DNA of 5,159 nucleotides from Accumulibacter sp. GTDB taxonomy: Bacteria; Pseudomonadota; Gammaproteobacteria; Burkholderiales; Rhodocyclaceae. Of the stretch, positions 1 to 5,159 are shown in pieces. How positions within the stretch are numbered: the first letter of the stretch is position 1; the number at the start of each line of letters is the position of its first letter. The stretch spans positions 1-5,159 of the forward strand of contig JAISDL010000192.1 in the NCBI GenBank assembly GCA_031264825.1. Direction: 5' to 3'. The notes under the pieces were generated by a model. The model had not been told where the DNA came from. It worked only from the letters and a program-made list of their open reading frames with translations, and made no database searches. Made by a program: the position numbers and the translations under genes.

Positions 1-8
1 AGGAATTT

Positions 9-85
9 TGGTGGGCCCGCAGGGACTTGAACCCTGGACCAACGGATTATGAGTCCGCTGCTCTGACCAACTGAGCTACAGGCCC
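9..85 (-). tRNA. tRNA-Ile2 (anticodon CAT, lysidine type)
   Basis: The minus strand folds into a complete 77-nt tRNA with an encoded CCA end (11-9). Acceptor GGGCCTG pairs with CGGGCCC (one T-G pair), the D stem is GCTC/GAGC, the anticodon stem GCGGA/TCCGT holds loop CTCATAA, and the T stem is CAGGG/CCCTG. The anticodon CAT fits initiator Met, elongator Met or Ile2. A73 with C4-G69 and C5-G68, and the CTCATAATC...TTGGTC context, match the Ile2 type whose C34 is changed to lysidine by TilS so that it reads AUA. An initiator is unlikely because pair 1-72 is G-C and the anticodon stem lacks three G-C pairs. It lies 37 bases after the rpoD stop on the same strand, with no room for a normal promoter, so it probably matures from the operon transcript or from a promoter inside rpoD. 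The Ile2 rather than elongator Met call is inference from identity elements. Confidence 0.88.
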
Positions 86-86
86 C

Positions 87-116
87 AAAAGGCGGGGGGA
101 CCCCCGCTCTTTTTTT
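87..116. terminator. Bidirectional hairpin terminator between rpoD and the tRNA
   Basis: GCGGGG (92-97) pairs with CCCCGC (102-107) around a four-base loop. On the plus strand the stem is followed by TC and then seven T (110-116), a strong intrinsic terminator for any transcript entering from the left. On the minus strand it is followed by C and only four T (90-87), and then directly by the tRNA, so termination of the rpoD transcript here is probably partial. The seven A before the stem on the minus strand can pair with the T run and lengthen the stem. Confidence 0.7.
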
Positions 117-122
117 GAAAAC

Positions 123-2117
123 TCAATTATGGTTGCTGTCGACGAAGCTGCGCAACCTGTCCGAACGCGAAGGGTGCCGCAGTTTCCGCAGCGCCTTGGC
201 TTCGATCTGGCGTATCCGCTCGCGCGTCACGTCGAACTGCTTCCCGACTTCTTCGAGCGTGTGGTCGGTATTCATCTCGATGCCGAAGCGCATCCGCAGG
301 ACCTTCGCTTCGCGCGGCGTCAGCGTGTCGAGCACGTCCTTGGTAATCAGGCGCAGGCTCGACGAGAGCGCCGCGTCGGTCGGCGCGAGCGTCGCCGAAT
401 CCTCGATGAAATCACCGAGGTGCGAATCGTCGTCGTCGCCGATCGGCGTCTCCATCGAGATCGGCTCCTTGCTGATCTTGAGTATCTTGCGGATTTTTTC
501 CTCGGGCATGTCCATTTTTCGGGCGAGCGTCGCGGGGTCGGCTTCGATGCCCGTTTCCTGGAGAATCTGCCGGGAAATGCGGTTCATCTTGTTGATCGTT
601 TCGATCATGTGCACCGGGATGCGGATCGTCCGCGCCTGATCGGCGATCGAGCGCGTGATGGCCTGCCGGATCCACCACGTCGCGTAGGTGGAGAACTTGA
701 AGCCCCGGCGGTATTCGAATTTATCGACCGCCTTCATGAGTCCGATGTTGCCTTCCTGGATCAGGTCGAGAAACTGCAAACCCCGGTTCGTGTATTTTTT
801 CGCGATCGAGATGACGAGCCGCAGGTTGGCCTCGGTCATTTCGCGCTTGGCGCGGCGCGCCTTGGCTTCGCCCGTCGACATCCGCTTGTTGATTTCCTTC
901 AATTCCTTGAGCGGAATGCCGACGCGCTCCTGAAGCGACAGGAGTTTTTTCTGCTCTTCGCGGATATTCGGCGCGTTGCGCATGAGAACGGCCGCGTAGG
1001 GTTTGCTCGCGGGGGAGGCGAGTTCGCTCTCGACCCAATCCAGGTTGAGTTCGTTTCCGGGGAAAACCTTGATGAAGTACGGGCGCGGCATACGCACCGC
1101 ATCGACGCAAATGCGCTGGATCTTGCGCTCGCAGGCGCGCGCTTCTTCGACCATCAGGCGAACCGAATCGCAGAGCCGCTCGATCGTCCGGGAAGTAAAG
1201 CGAATGCTCATCATCGTTTCCGAAATGTCGTTCCGGAGACGGATATAGCTTCTGTCCTGCGTTCCCTTTTTCGCAAGCGCGGTTTTTGCGCGCGTGAAAA
1301 GTTTTTTGATTTCGGTGAGCTTTGCGAGTCCTTCTTCCTTCAACTTTTGCAAAGACGCTTCGGCATCCACGCTTTCGGCGGATTCGGCAGACTCCGCGGA
1401 TTCGGACACCTCGCCGGATTCGGGGGATTCGGACGATTCGCCCTCGTCGTCGCCGACTTCTTCGGCCTCGGCGAGTTCTTCGATGATCTTTTCCGCTTCC
1501 GAATCGACCGAATCGACGAGGCCGTCAATGAGTTCGTCGATCCGCATTTCATCCCGGGTGATCCTTTCGGCGCAGTCGACGAGTTCGGCGATCGTCGTCG
1601 GGCACGCCGAGATCGCCTGGATCATGTGCTTCAAACCGTCTTCGATACGCTGGGCGATCTCGCGCTCGCCTTCGCGGGTCAGCAGTTCGACCGAACCCAT
1701 CTCGCGCATATACATACGTACCGGGTCGGTCGTGCGCCCGAATTCGGAATCGACGTTCGAAAGCGCCTGCTCGGCCTGCTCTTCGACGTCCACTTCGTCC
1801 GCGACGGCCGACGGCGACGCTTCCGACATGAGCAGGGTTTCGGAATCGGGCGCCTCGTCATAGACGCGAATCCCCATATCGTTGAACGTCGTGATGATAC
1901 TTTCGATCTGTTCCGCGTTGACGACATCGTCGGGAAGATGGTCGTTGACCTCGGAGTAGGTCAAGAATCCCCTCTCCTTGCCGAGTTTGATCAGGGTCTT
2001 GAGGCGCGTCTTCCGCGTCTCTTCATCGGCGGGAGACGGCCGCCTGCCCATTTGGGCCAGTAGCTCGGCGGTTTTTACCTTCGCCGATTTATAGTATGTT
2101 GCCTTTTCCCTTGCCAT
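123..2117 (-). CDS. rpoD: RNA polymerase primary sigma factor RpoD (sigma-70)
   Basis: This is the housekeeping sigma factor, which binds core RNA polymerase and recognises -35 and -10 promoter elements. The 664-residue protein (from ATG at 2117) shows region 1.1 (about 44-95, GFLTYSEVNDHLPDD), region 1.2 (about 125-160, RTTDPVRMYMREMG), a long variable insert (about 162-410), region 2 (about 421-504, with DLIQEGNIGLMKAVDKFEYR and the melting residues of FSTYATWWIRQ), region 3, and region 4 with a helix-turn-helix at about 620-643 (TLEEVGKQFDVTRERIRQIE). Regions 2 and 4 match E. coli RpoD almost word for word. A GTG at 2165, three bases after the dnaG stop, would add 16 residues, but that stretch is AT-rich and unlike coding sequence; neither start has a good Shine-Dalgarno site. 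The insert carries a Ser-Glu repeat. The gene is last of the operon proteins and intact. Confidence 0.97.
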   Translation of the reverse strand: MAREKATYYKSAKVKTAELLAQMGRRPSPADEETRKTRLKTLIKLGKERGFLTYSEVNDHLPDDVVNAEQIESIITTFNDMGIRVYDEAPDSETLLMSEASPSAVADEVDVEEQAEQALSNVDSEFGRTTDPVRMYMREMGSVELLTREGEREIAQRIEDGLKHMIQAISACPTTIAELVDCAERITRDEMRIDELIDGLVDSVDSEAEKIIEELAEAEEVGDDEGESSESPESGEVSESAESAESAESVDAEASLQKLKEEGLAKLTEIKKLFTRAKTALAKKGTQDRSYIRLRNDISETMMSIRFTSRTIERLCDSVRLMVEEARACERKIQRICVDAVRMPRPYFIKVFPGNELNLDWVESELASPASKPYAAVLMRNAPNIREEQKKLLSLQERVGIPLKELKEINKRMSTGEAKARRAKREMTEANLRLVISIAKKYTNRGLQFLDLIQEGNIGLMKAVDKFEYRRGFKFSTYATWWIRQAITRSIADQARTIRIPVHMIETINKMNRISRQILQETGIEADPATLARKMDMPEEKIRKILKISKEPISMETPIGDDDDSHLGDFIEDSATLAPTDAALSSSLRLITKDVLDTLTPREAKVLRMRFGIEMNTDHTLEEVGKQFDVTRERIRQIEAKALRKLRHPSRSDRLRSFVDSNHN
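1371..1436 (-). repeat. Ser-Glu/Ala-Glu-Ser repeat inside rpoD
   Basis: In the variable insert of RpoD, residues about 228-249 (ATG numbering) alternate Ser and Glu and end in tandem Ala-Glu-Ser triplets. At DNA level this is a degenerate 9-bp repeat around GATTCGGCN on the plus strand. Just before it lies a stretch rich in Glu and Asp, so the whole segment is acidic and probably disordered. The insert between regions 1.2 and 2.1 varies in length and is commonly acidic in proteobacterial sigma-70, so this probably does not affect core function. Slipped-strand copy change in steps of three codons is possible. Confidence 0.75.
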
Positions 2118-2168
2118 GGATGAATCTCGGAGAACGTTAAATTGAAAAACTTTATATTCTACCACAAC

Positions 2169-3962
2169 TTATGACTCTTTTGATCCTTTTCCGCGCGTAA
2201 TCAACTTCAGATACTCGCTTTTTTCCTCCGTACTCAGCCCGTTGATCCCCGTCCGCGCGACTTTCTTCTGAAGCGCCTCAAAATCGCGTTTGCGCCGAGC
2301 CTCGGAGAGGCGCTCCAACGCGCCGACGAACTCGGTTTCGATATCGTCTTCGACAAAGGGCACCGCGATGAGTTCCGCGGCGGCTTCGCTGAAAAAAATT
2401 TCATTCGCGGTACCGCGCGCGCTTTCGAGCAAGGCCGCGCACGACGGGACGGCGTCCCCTTTCGCGGCGAAAATCGTTTCACAAAGACTTTTCACCGCGC
2501 CGGATTCGGGCGGCGCCGGCAAGGCTTCGGAGACTTCGGAAGCGTCTTCAAAGAATTCCGGCGGCAGACGAAAAGCCAGTTCGGGCTTTTGCAGCAATAG
2601 CCGGAACAGCCGGTTCCAGACCGAGTAGTTCCGCCTCGGCGCCCTCGCGGGCGACGCTTGCGCGATCGGGGGAAGGCCGCAATGCCGCTCGATCTCCTGC
2701 GCCGTAAAGCCGCTGGCGTCCCCCAGGCGCCTGACGATCTGCAAACGCAGGAGCGGCGACCGTAAACGCTTCAGCAAGGGGCCGGCTTTCGACACGAGCG
2801 CGGCGCGGCCTTCGGCGCTCGATATATCTTCGCGCGAGGAAAGTTCGCGCAACAAAAATTCGGAAAGCGGCGTCGCTTGGGCGATCAGGCGCTCGAAAGC
2901 GTCTTTCCCGCGCGCGCGGACGAAGCTGTCCGGGTCCTCCGGGTCGGGGAGAAAGGCAAACCCGACGGTCTTCGGTTCGACGAGCGATTCGAGCACGTTT
3001 TCCAAGGCCTTCCACGCCGCCTTGCGTCCGGCGTTGTCGCCGTCGAAACAAAAGACGACGCGGTCGACCTGGCGTAAGAGTTTCCTCACGTGCGCCTCGG
3101 TCGTCGCCGTGCCGAGCGTCGCGACGGCGTTCTCGACGCCGTGCTGCGAAAGCGCGATCACGTCCATATAACCTTCGACGACGATCGCCGTGTTTTTTTC
3201 GCGCAGCGCGGCGCGCGCCTGCGGCAAGCCGTAGACCTCGCGCCCCTTCTCGAAGAGCGGGGTTTCGGGCGAATTCAGGTATTTCGGTTCGCCGGCGTCG
3301 ATGACGCGACCGCCGAAGGCGATCACCTCGCCTTTCTGATTGAAGATCGGGTAGATGATCCGGTCGCGGAAACGGTCGTAGAGCTGCCCTTGGTCGTTCC
3401 GAATGACGAGCCCGGCCGCCTGCAAGACGGGGTCGGCGTAATTCTCGAACTCGGCGTCCAGATTTTGCCACGTATCGGGCGCGTAGCCGACGCCGAATTT
3501 CCGCGCAACCTCGCCCTCGACGCCGCGCGCCTTCAAATACGCGATGGCGCGTTCCGACCGCTTCATTTGCCCATAATAGTATTTGGCGGCGCGCGCCATC
3601 GCCTCGGTGATATCTCTCAGATTTTGAGCGTCGCGCCGACTCTGCGCCTCGTCGCGCACCCCGCGCGCATCGTCTTCCGGAATCCGCATCCCCGCGCGGC
3701 CCGCAAGGTCTTTGACCGCGTCGATGAAACCGATCCCGGAATACTCCATCAAAAAACCGATGGCCGAGCCGCTCGCGCCGCAACCGAAGCAGTGGTAAAA
3801 CTGTTTTCCGGGACTGACCGAAAACGACGGGGTTTTCTCGCTGTGGAAAGGGCAACACGCGACGTAGTTCGCCCCCGCCTTTTTCAAGGGGAGGTAGCTA
3901 TCGATCAGATCGACGATATCCGTGCGGGAAAGAAGTTCCTGAATGAAGGATTCGGGAATCAC
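2169..3962 (-). CDS. dnaG: DNA primase DnaG
   Basis: DnaG makes the short RNA primers for Okazaki fragments and works with the DnaB helicase at the fork. The 597-residue protein is close to the usual 580-660. The N-terminal CHC2 zinc-binding domain has Cys37, His40, Cys58 and Cys61 (CPFH and CFGCG). The catalytic core follows (about 115-375), with the basic motif YLNSPETPLFEKG at 228-240 and the TOPRIM metal residues Glu263 (EGYMD), Asp307 and Asp309 (DGD) and the EDPD motif at 342-345. The C-terminal helicase-interaction domain (about 440-590) is poorly conserved, as is normal. The start is a GTG; a TGA in frame nine bases upstream rules out a longer form, and MIPESFIQ is the normal N-terminus in betaproteobacteria. 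A weak GGAA ribosome site lies nine bases before it. It begins 24 bases after yqeY, fitting one transcript. Confidence 0.97.
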   Translation of the reverse strand: MIPESFIQELLSRTDIVDLIDSYLPLKKAGANYVACCPFHSEKTPSFSVSPGKQFYHCFGCGASGSAIGFLMEYSGIGFIDAVKDLAGRAGMRIPEDDARGVRDEAQSRRDAQNLRDITEAMARAAKYYYGQMKRSERAIAYLKARGVEGEVARKFGVGYAPDTWQNLDAEFENYADPVLQAAGLVIRNDQGQLYDRFRDRIIYPIFNQKGEVIAFGGRVIDAGEPKYLNSPETPLFEKGREVYGLPQARAALREKNTAIVVEGYMDVIALSQHGVENAVATLGTATTEAHVRKLLRQVDRVVFCFDGDNAGRKAAWKALENVLESLVEPKTVGFAFLPDPEDPDSFVRARGKDAFERLIAQATPLSEFLLRELSSREDISSAEGRAALVSKAGPLLKRLRSPLLRLQIVRRLGDASGFTAQEIERHCGLPPIAQASPARAPRRNYSVWNRLFRLLLQKPELAFRLPPEFFEDASEVSEALPAPPESGAVKSLCETIFAAKGDAVPSCAALLESARGTANEIFFSEAAAELIAVPFVEDDIETEFVGALERLSEARRKRDFEALQKKVARTGINGLSTEEKSEYLKLITRGKGSKES

Positions 3963-3986
3963 GGCGTTTCATTCCAATCACATCTC

Positions 3987-4433
3987 TTACGCGGAAAGGA
4001 GCGCCCTGACCCGCTTCGACAGTTCGGCCATGTCGGCGCGTCCCGCGATTCTCGACTTGAGAAGAGCCATCACCTTGCCCATGTCGCCGACGCTCCGGGC
4101 GCCCGTCTCGGCGACGGCGGCGGCGATCGTGGCGTCGAGTTCTTCGGGAGAAAGGCGGGCAGGCAGGTAGGCCGACAAAACATCCGCCTCGAATCTCTCG
4201 GCGTCCGCCCTGTCCTTGCGACCGGCGGCCTCGTACTGCTCGACCGCCTCGCGGCGCTGTTTCATCAGCTTCTCGACGACCGAAACGACGAGAATGTCGT
4301 CCGCTTCGACCCGCTCGTCGACCTCCCTTTGCTTGACGGCGGCCAGCAAAAGGCGAAGCGCGTCGCGCCGTGCCGCCTCCCGCGCGCGCATGGCGGTCTT
4401 GATGTCTTCGGTGATGCGTTCCTTCAAAGTCAT
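3987..4433 (-). CDS. yqeY: YqeY/GatB-tail domain protein
   Basis: The 148-residue, helix-rich protein belongs to the GatB_Yqey family, small free-standing relatives of the C-terminal tail of the GatB subunit of Asp/Glu-tRNA amidotransferase. Typical features are the start MTLKERITEDIKTAMRA, the central block RREAVEQYEAAGRKD, then AYLPARLSPEEL and a glycine-containing VGDMGKVMALLKSRIAGRAD segment near the end. The tail domain in GatB contacts tRNA, so a role near tRNA is likely, but the function of stand-alone YqeY is not established and no catalytic residues are evident. The ATG has a good ribosome site, GGGAGG four to five bases upstream (4438-4444). The gene often sits between rpsU and dnaG in beta- and gammaproteobacteria, as here. 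No signal peptide or membrane segment is seen. Confidence 0.92.
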   Translation of the reverse strand: MTLKERITEDIKTAMRAREAARRDALRLLLAAVKQREVDERVEADDILVVSVVEKLMKQRREAVEQYEAAGRKDRADAERFEADVLSAYLPARLSPEELDATIAAAVAETGARSVGDMGKVMALLKSRIAGRADMAELSKRVRALLSA

Positions 4434-4473
4434 CCAACCCTCCCTGACGAGTGATTAGGAAAAAGAATCGCGC

Positions 4474-4496
4474 GTCGGCGTCAAAGCGCCGCCGAC
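4474..4496 (-). other. GC-rich hairpin in the yqeY leader
   Basis: GTCGGCG (4474-4480) is the exact reverse complement of CGCCGAC (4490-4496), with a nine-base loop. On the minus strand, the transcribed one, the stem is followed after about six bases by ATTCTTTTT (4467-4460), ending about 26 bases before the yqeY start. The gap between stem and T run is too large for a standard intrinsic terminator, so it may be a weak attenuator, a processing or stabilising structure, or nothing. Confidence 0.45.
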
Positions 4497-4516
4497 CCGA
4501 TCGGAAAATGCGGAAA

Positions 4517-4543
4517 GCCGCCTCTCCTTACCGGACAGGCGGC
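4517..4543 (-). terminator. Possible weak terminator or attenuator between rpsU and yqeY
   Basis: GCCGCCT (4517-4523) pairs exactly with AGGCGGC (4537-4543); inside, TCC pairs with GGA around a five-base loop after a single mismatch. On the minus strand the stem is followed by TTT, then CCGCATTTTCC, a poor T tract. The placement resembles the E. coli operon, where a terminator between rpsU and dnaG lets S21 be made in excess, but the sequence alone does not prove termination. Confidence 0.4.
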
Positions 4544-4573
4544 CTCGGCGACGGGCGGATCCCGCGCTAGCGT

Positions 4574-4731
4574 TCGTCAAAAAGTAAAACCCTACTTTTT
4601 GCCGGGTTGAATTGGGTTTGAAAGTGGGCAAAGCCCACCTTCAAACCATGTAAAATCAACGCCAAACCAGTCCGACCTTGGCTTGGAGTTTTGTCCAAGC
4701 CATCAAAAAACAGACGGTTATTTTTTGACGA
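4574..4731. mobile_element. Putative Correia/MITE-like palindromic element
   Basis: The 158-bp block is AT-richer than its surroundings. Its ends are inverted repeats: TCGTCAAAAA (4574-4583) and TTTTTGACGA (4722-4731) are exact complements, and the match continues without gaps at 21 of 28 positions (27 of 38 as far as 4611 and 4694). Smaller palindromes lie inside: CAAAAAGTA/TACTTTTTG (4578-4601), a 15-bp stem at 4615-4647, TGGCTTGGA/TCCAAGCCA (4679-4702), and TCAAAAAA/TTTTTTGA (4703-4728). No open reading frame of useful size is present. The size, terminal repeats and position in a transcribed gap resemble Correia or other non-autonomous elements, but no clear target duplication flanks it (GCGT on the left, TTCC on the right), and other copies cannot be checked here. 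Confidence 0.5.
4615..4647 (-). repeat. 15-bp near-perfect inverted repeat (REP-like hairpin)
   Basis: GGTTTGAA and GTGGGC on the left arm (4615-4629) face GCCCAC and TTCAAACC on the right arm (4633-4647) across a loop of three bases. On the plus strand there is one A-C mismatch (4623/4639); on the minus strand the same position is a G-U wobble, so the operon transcript forms an unbroken 15-bp stem with a UUU loop. No T run follows it, so it is not a standard terminator. The GTGGGCAAAGCCCAC core looks like dispersed intergenic palindromes seen in many proteobacteria. Confidence 0.75.
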
Positions 4732-4735
4732 TTCC

Positions 4736-4948
4736 TTAGTAAAGCTTGGGCGGCAAAGACTGACCGCGAATACGCTTGTGATGACGCTTGACCGCGGCCG
4801 CCAGTTTGCGCTTGCGCTCCGCGGTCGGTTTTTCGTAAAACTCGCGGGCGCGCAACTCGGTCAGGAGGCCGGTTTTTTCAACGGTCCGTTTGAAGCGGCG
4901 AATGGCCACCTCGAACGGTTCATTTTCTTTCAATCGAATGGCAGGCAT
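4736..4948 (-). CDS. rpsU: 30S ribosomal protein bS21
   Basis: bS21 is a small, very basic protein of the 30S subunit platform, near the 3' end of 16S rRNA, and helps in translation initiation. The 70-residue product has the family pattern throughout: MPAIRLKENEPFEVAIRRFK, then LLTELRAREFYEKPTAERKR and a Lys/Arg-rich tail ending in LPPKLY, the length usual in betaproteobacteria. The ATG at 4948 is chosen over an in-frame TTG directly before it, because MPAI is the conserved start and the ribosome site AGGAAAG fits it. It is the first gene after the promoter, and is followed by 302 bases rich in hairpins before yqeY, which may allow S21 to be made in excess over primase and sigma factor. Confidence 0.97.
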   Translation of the reverse strand: MPAIRLKENEPFEVAIRRFKRTVEKTGLLTELRAREFYEKPTAERKRKLAAAVKRHHKRIRGQSLPPKLY

Positions 4949-4953
4949 CAATA

Positions 4954-4960
4954 CTTTCCT
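4954..4960 (-). promoter_or_regulatory. Ribosome binding site of rpsU
   Basis: AGGAAAG on the minus strand ends five bases before the ATG at 4948 (its AGGA core eight bases before). It supports that ATG as the start and is the clearest ribosome site in the window besides that of yqeY. Confidence 0.75.
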
Positions 4961-4995
4961 AAGTGCGAGAACCGATGGTGAATACTGAACTAGGT

Positions 4996-5024
4996 ATTAT
5001 AAAAACTTTGCAATGCTTTCTCAA
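4996..5024 (-). promoter_or_regulatory. Sigma-70 promoter of the rpsU operon
   Basis: On the minus strand TTGAGA (5024-5019; five of six consensus bases) is followed after exactly 17 bases by TATAAT (5001-4996; perfect). The predicted transcript starts near 4989, giving a leader of about 40 bases before rpsU. The DNA just upstream is AT-rich (5025-5037), which could add an UP-type contribution. The strength fits a ribosomal-protein gene, and since no other clear promoter is visible it probably serves all genes down to rpoD. Confidence 0.85.
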
Positions 5025-5040
5025 GGGAATATATTGTGAA

Positions 5041-5159
5041 GGGTGCAATTAAAAGTGGCGGGGATCAAGAATAAGCAAAGGCATCCCAGTAGTCCTCCCA
5101 ACGACCATTTCCGCGCATGACAGAGAGGTTGAGCATAGCCTGAGCGTTCTCGGGGCACC
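5041..5159. mobile_element. Possible end of an insertion sequence (partial)
   Basis: If the reading frame at 5065-5159 is a transposase, the element should end shortly after its stop codon. The stretch 5041-5063, which reads GGGTGCAATTAAAAGTGG on the plus strand, is a candidate terminal repeat, placing the border about 16 bases upstream of the -35 box of the rpsU promoter. The other end lies outside the window, so neither the repeat nor a target duplication can be confirmed. Confidence 0.25.
5065..5159 (-). CDS. C-terminal end of a probable transposase (partial, ISKra4-like)
   Basis: An open frame enters from the window edge and ends in TGA at 5067-5065, leaving 30 readable residues. They include AQAMLNL followed by GNGRWEDYW, which resembles the end of ISKra4-type transposases (an Ala-rich helix with AMLDLR, then a WEAF/WDYW motif). 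Codon use looks reasonable for a real protein, but 30 residues are too few for a firm call. Whether the gene is intact or a remnant cannot be seen. It lies on the same strand as the operon and ends just upstream of its promoter. The alternative is an unrelated hypothetical protein. Confidence 0.4.
   Translation of the reverse strand, partial: CPENAQAMLNLSVMRGNGRWEDYWDAFAYS

Noticed and set aside
9..85. Reading the CAT tRNA as methionine tRNA
   Set aside because: A73, C4-G69, C5-G68 and the loop context favour the lysidine-type isoleucine tRNA; the initiator features are absent. Elongator Met remains a small possibility.
129..2063. A 644-codon open frame on the plus strand opposite rpoD
   Set aside because: It is the shadow of rpoD in GC-rich DNA: rich in Arg, Asp, Phe and His, without a recognisable domain, while the minus strand matches sigma-70 along its whole length.
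2548..3858. A 436-codon open frame on the minus strand overlapping dnaG in another frame
   Set aside because: Its composition is dominated by Arg and low-complexity stretches, and the overlapping dnaG frame has all primase motifs.
3090..4454. A 454-codon open frame on the plus strand across the dnaG start, yqeY and the gap
   Set aside because: It runs antisense through two clear genes, is Arg-rich and has no family resemblance; no promoter or ribosome site was seen for it.
4565..4572. CGCTAGCG perfect palindrome next to the element
   Set aside because: An 8-bp palindrome in GC-rich DNA is expected by chance and does not form part of a larger pattern.
4574..4731. A CRISPR array or riboswitch in the rpsU-yqeY gap
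   Set aside because: The repeats are inverted and differ from each other, with no regular direct repeats and spacers, and I recognise no known riboswitch core.
4949..4951. TTG directly before the rpsU ATG as the start codon
   Set aside because: S21 proteins begin MPAI or close to it, and the AGGAAAG site is well placed for the ATG.
4691..4981. A 96-codon plus-strand frame antisense to rpsU
   Set aside because: The opposite strand encodes an intact bS21 with ribosome site and promoter, and the antisense product resembles nothing known to me.

Overview
The window carries a conserved housekeeping operon on the minus strand, read from right to left: rpsU (ribosomal protein bS21), a yqeY-type gene, dnaG (primase), rpoD (primary sigma factor) and a tRNA with anticodon CAT, most likely tRNA-Ile2. 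This is the macromolecular-synthesis operon that couples translation, replication and transcription, in the version with a yqeY gene between rpsU and dnaG. The proteins point to a betaproteobacterium with fairly GC-rich DNA: RpoD has the long spacer and the ISACPTTIAE-type segment after region 1.2, DnaG starts MIPESFIQ, and S21 has a 70-residue form ending in LPPKLY. I cannot name the genus.

Layout by position: 9-85 tRNA; 87-116 hairpin with T runs on both sides; 123-2117 rpoD; 2169-3962 dnaG; 3987-4433 yqeY; 4434-4735 a 302-base gap full of inverted repeats; 4736-4948 rpsU; 4996-5024 a near-consensus sigma-70 promoter; 5065-5159 the last 30 codons of an unrelated protein that looks like a transposase C-terminus. 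All genes seen lie on the minus strand, and no gene of the plus strand is supported.

The promoter before rpsU (TTGAGA, 17 bp, TATAAT) is the only clear one, so it probably drives the whole operon. yqeY, dnaG and rpoD follow closely (24 bp, then about 51 bp), and the tRNA has almost no space for its own promoter. RpoD made here would direct transcription of its own operon.

The least ordinary part is the rpsU-yqeY gap. An AT-richer block of about 158 bp (4574-4731) has imperfect inverted repeats of 28-38 bp at its ends and several smaller palindromes inside, like a Correia- or MITE-type element inserted four bases after the rpsU stop codon. Two GC-rich hairpins stand between it and yqeY. Together these could set how much transcription continues from abundant S21 into primase and sigma factor. 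A second sign of mobile DNA is the transposase-like tail just upstream of the rpsU promoter. No wholly new multi-gene system is present.
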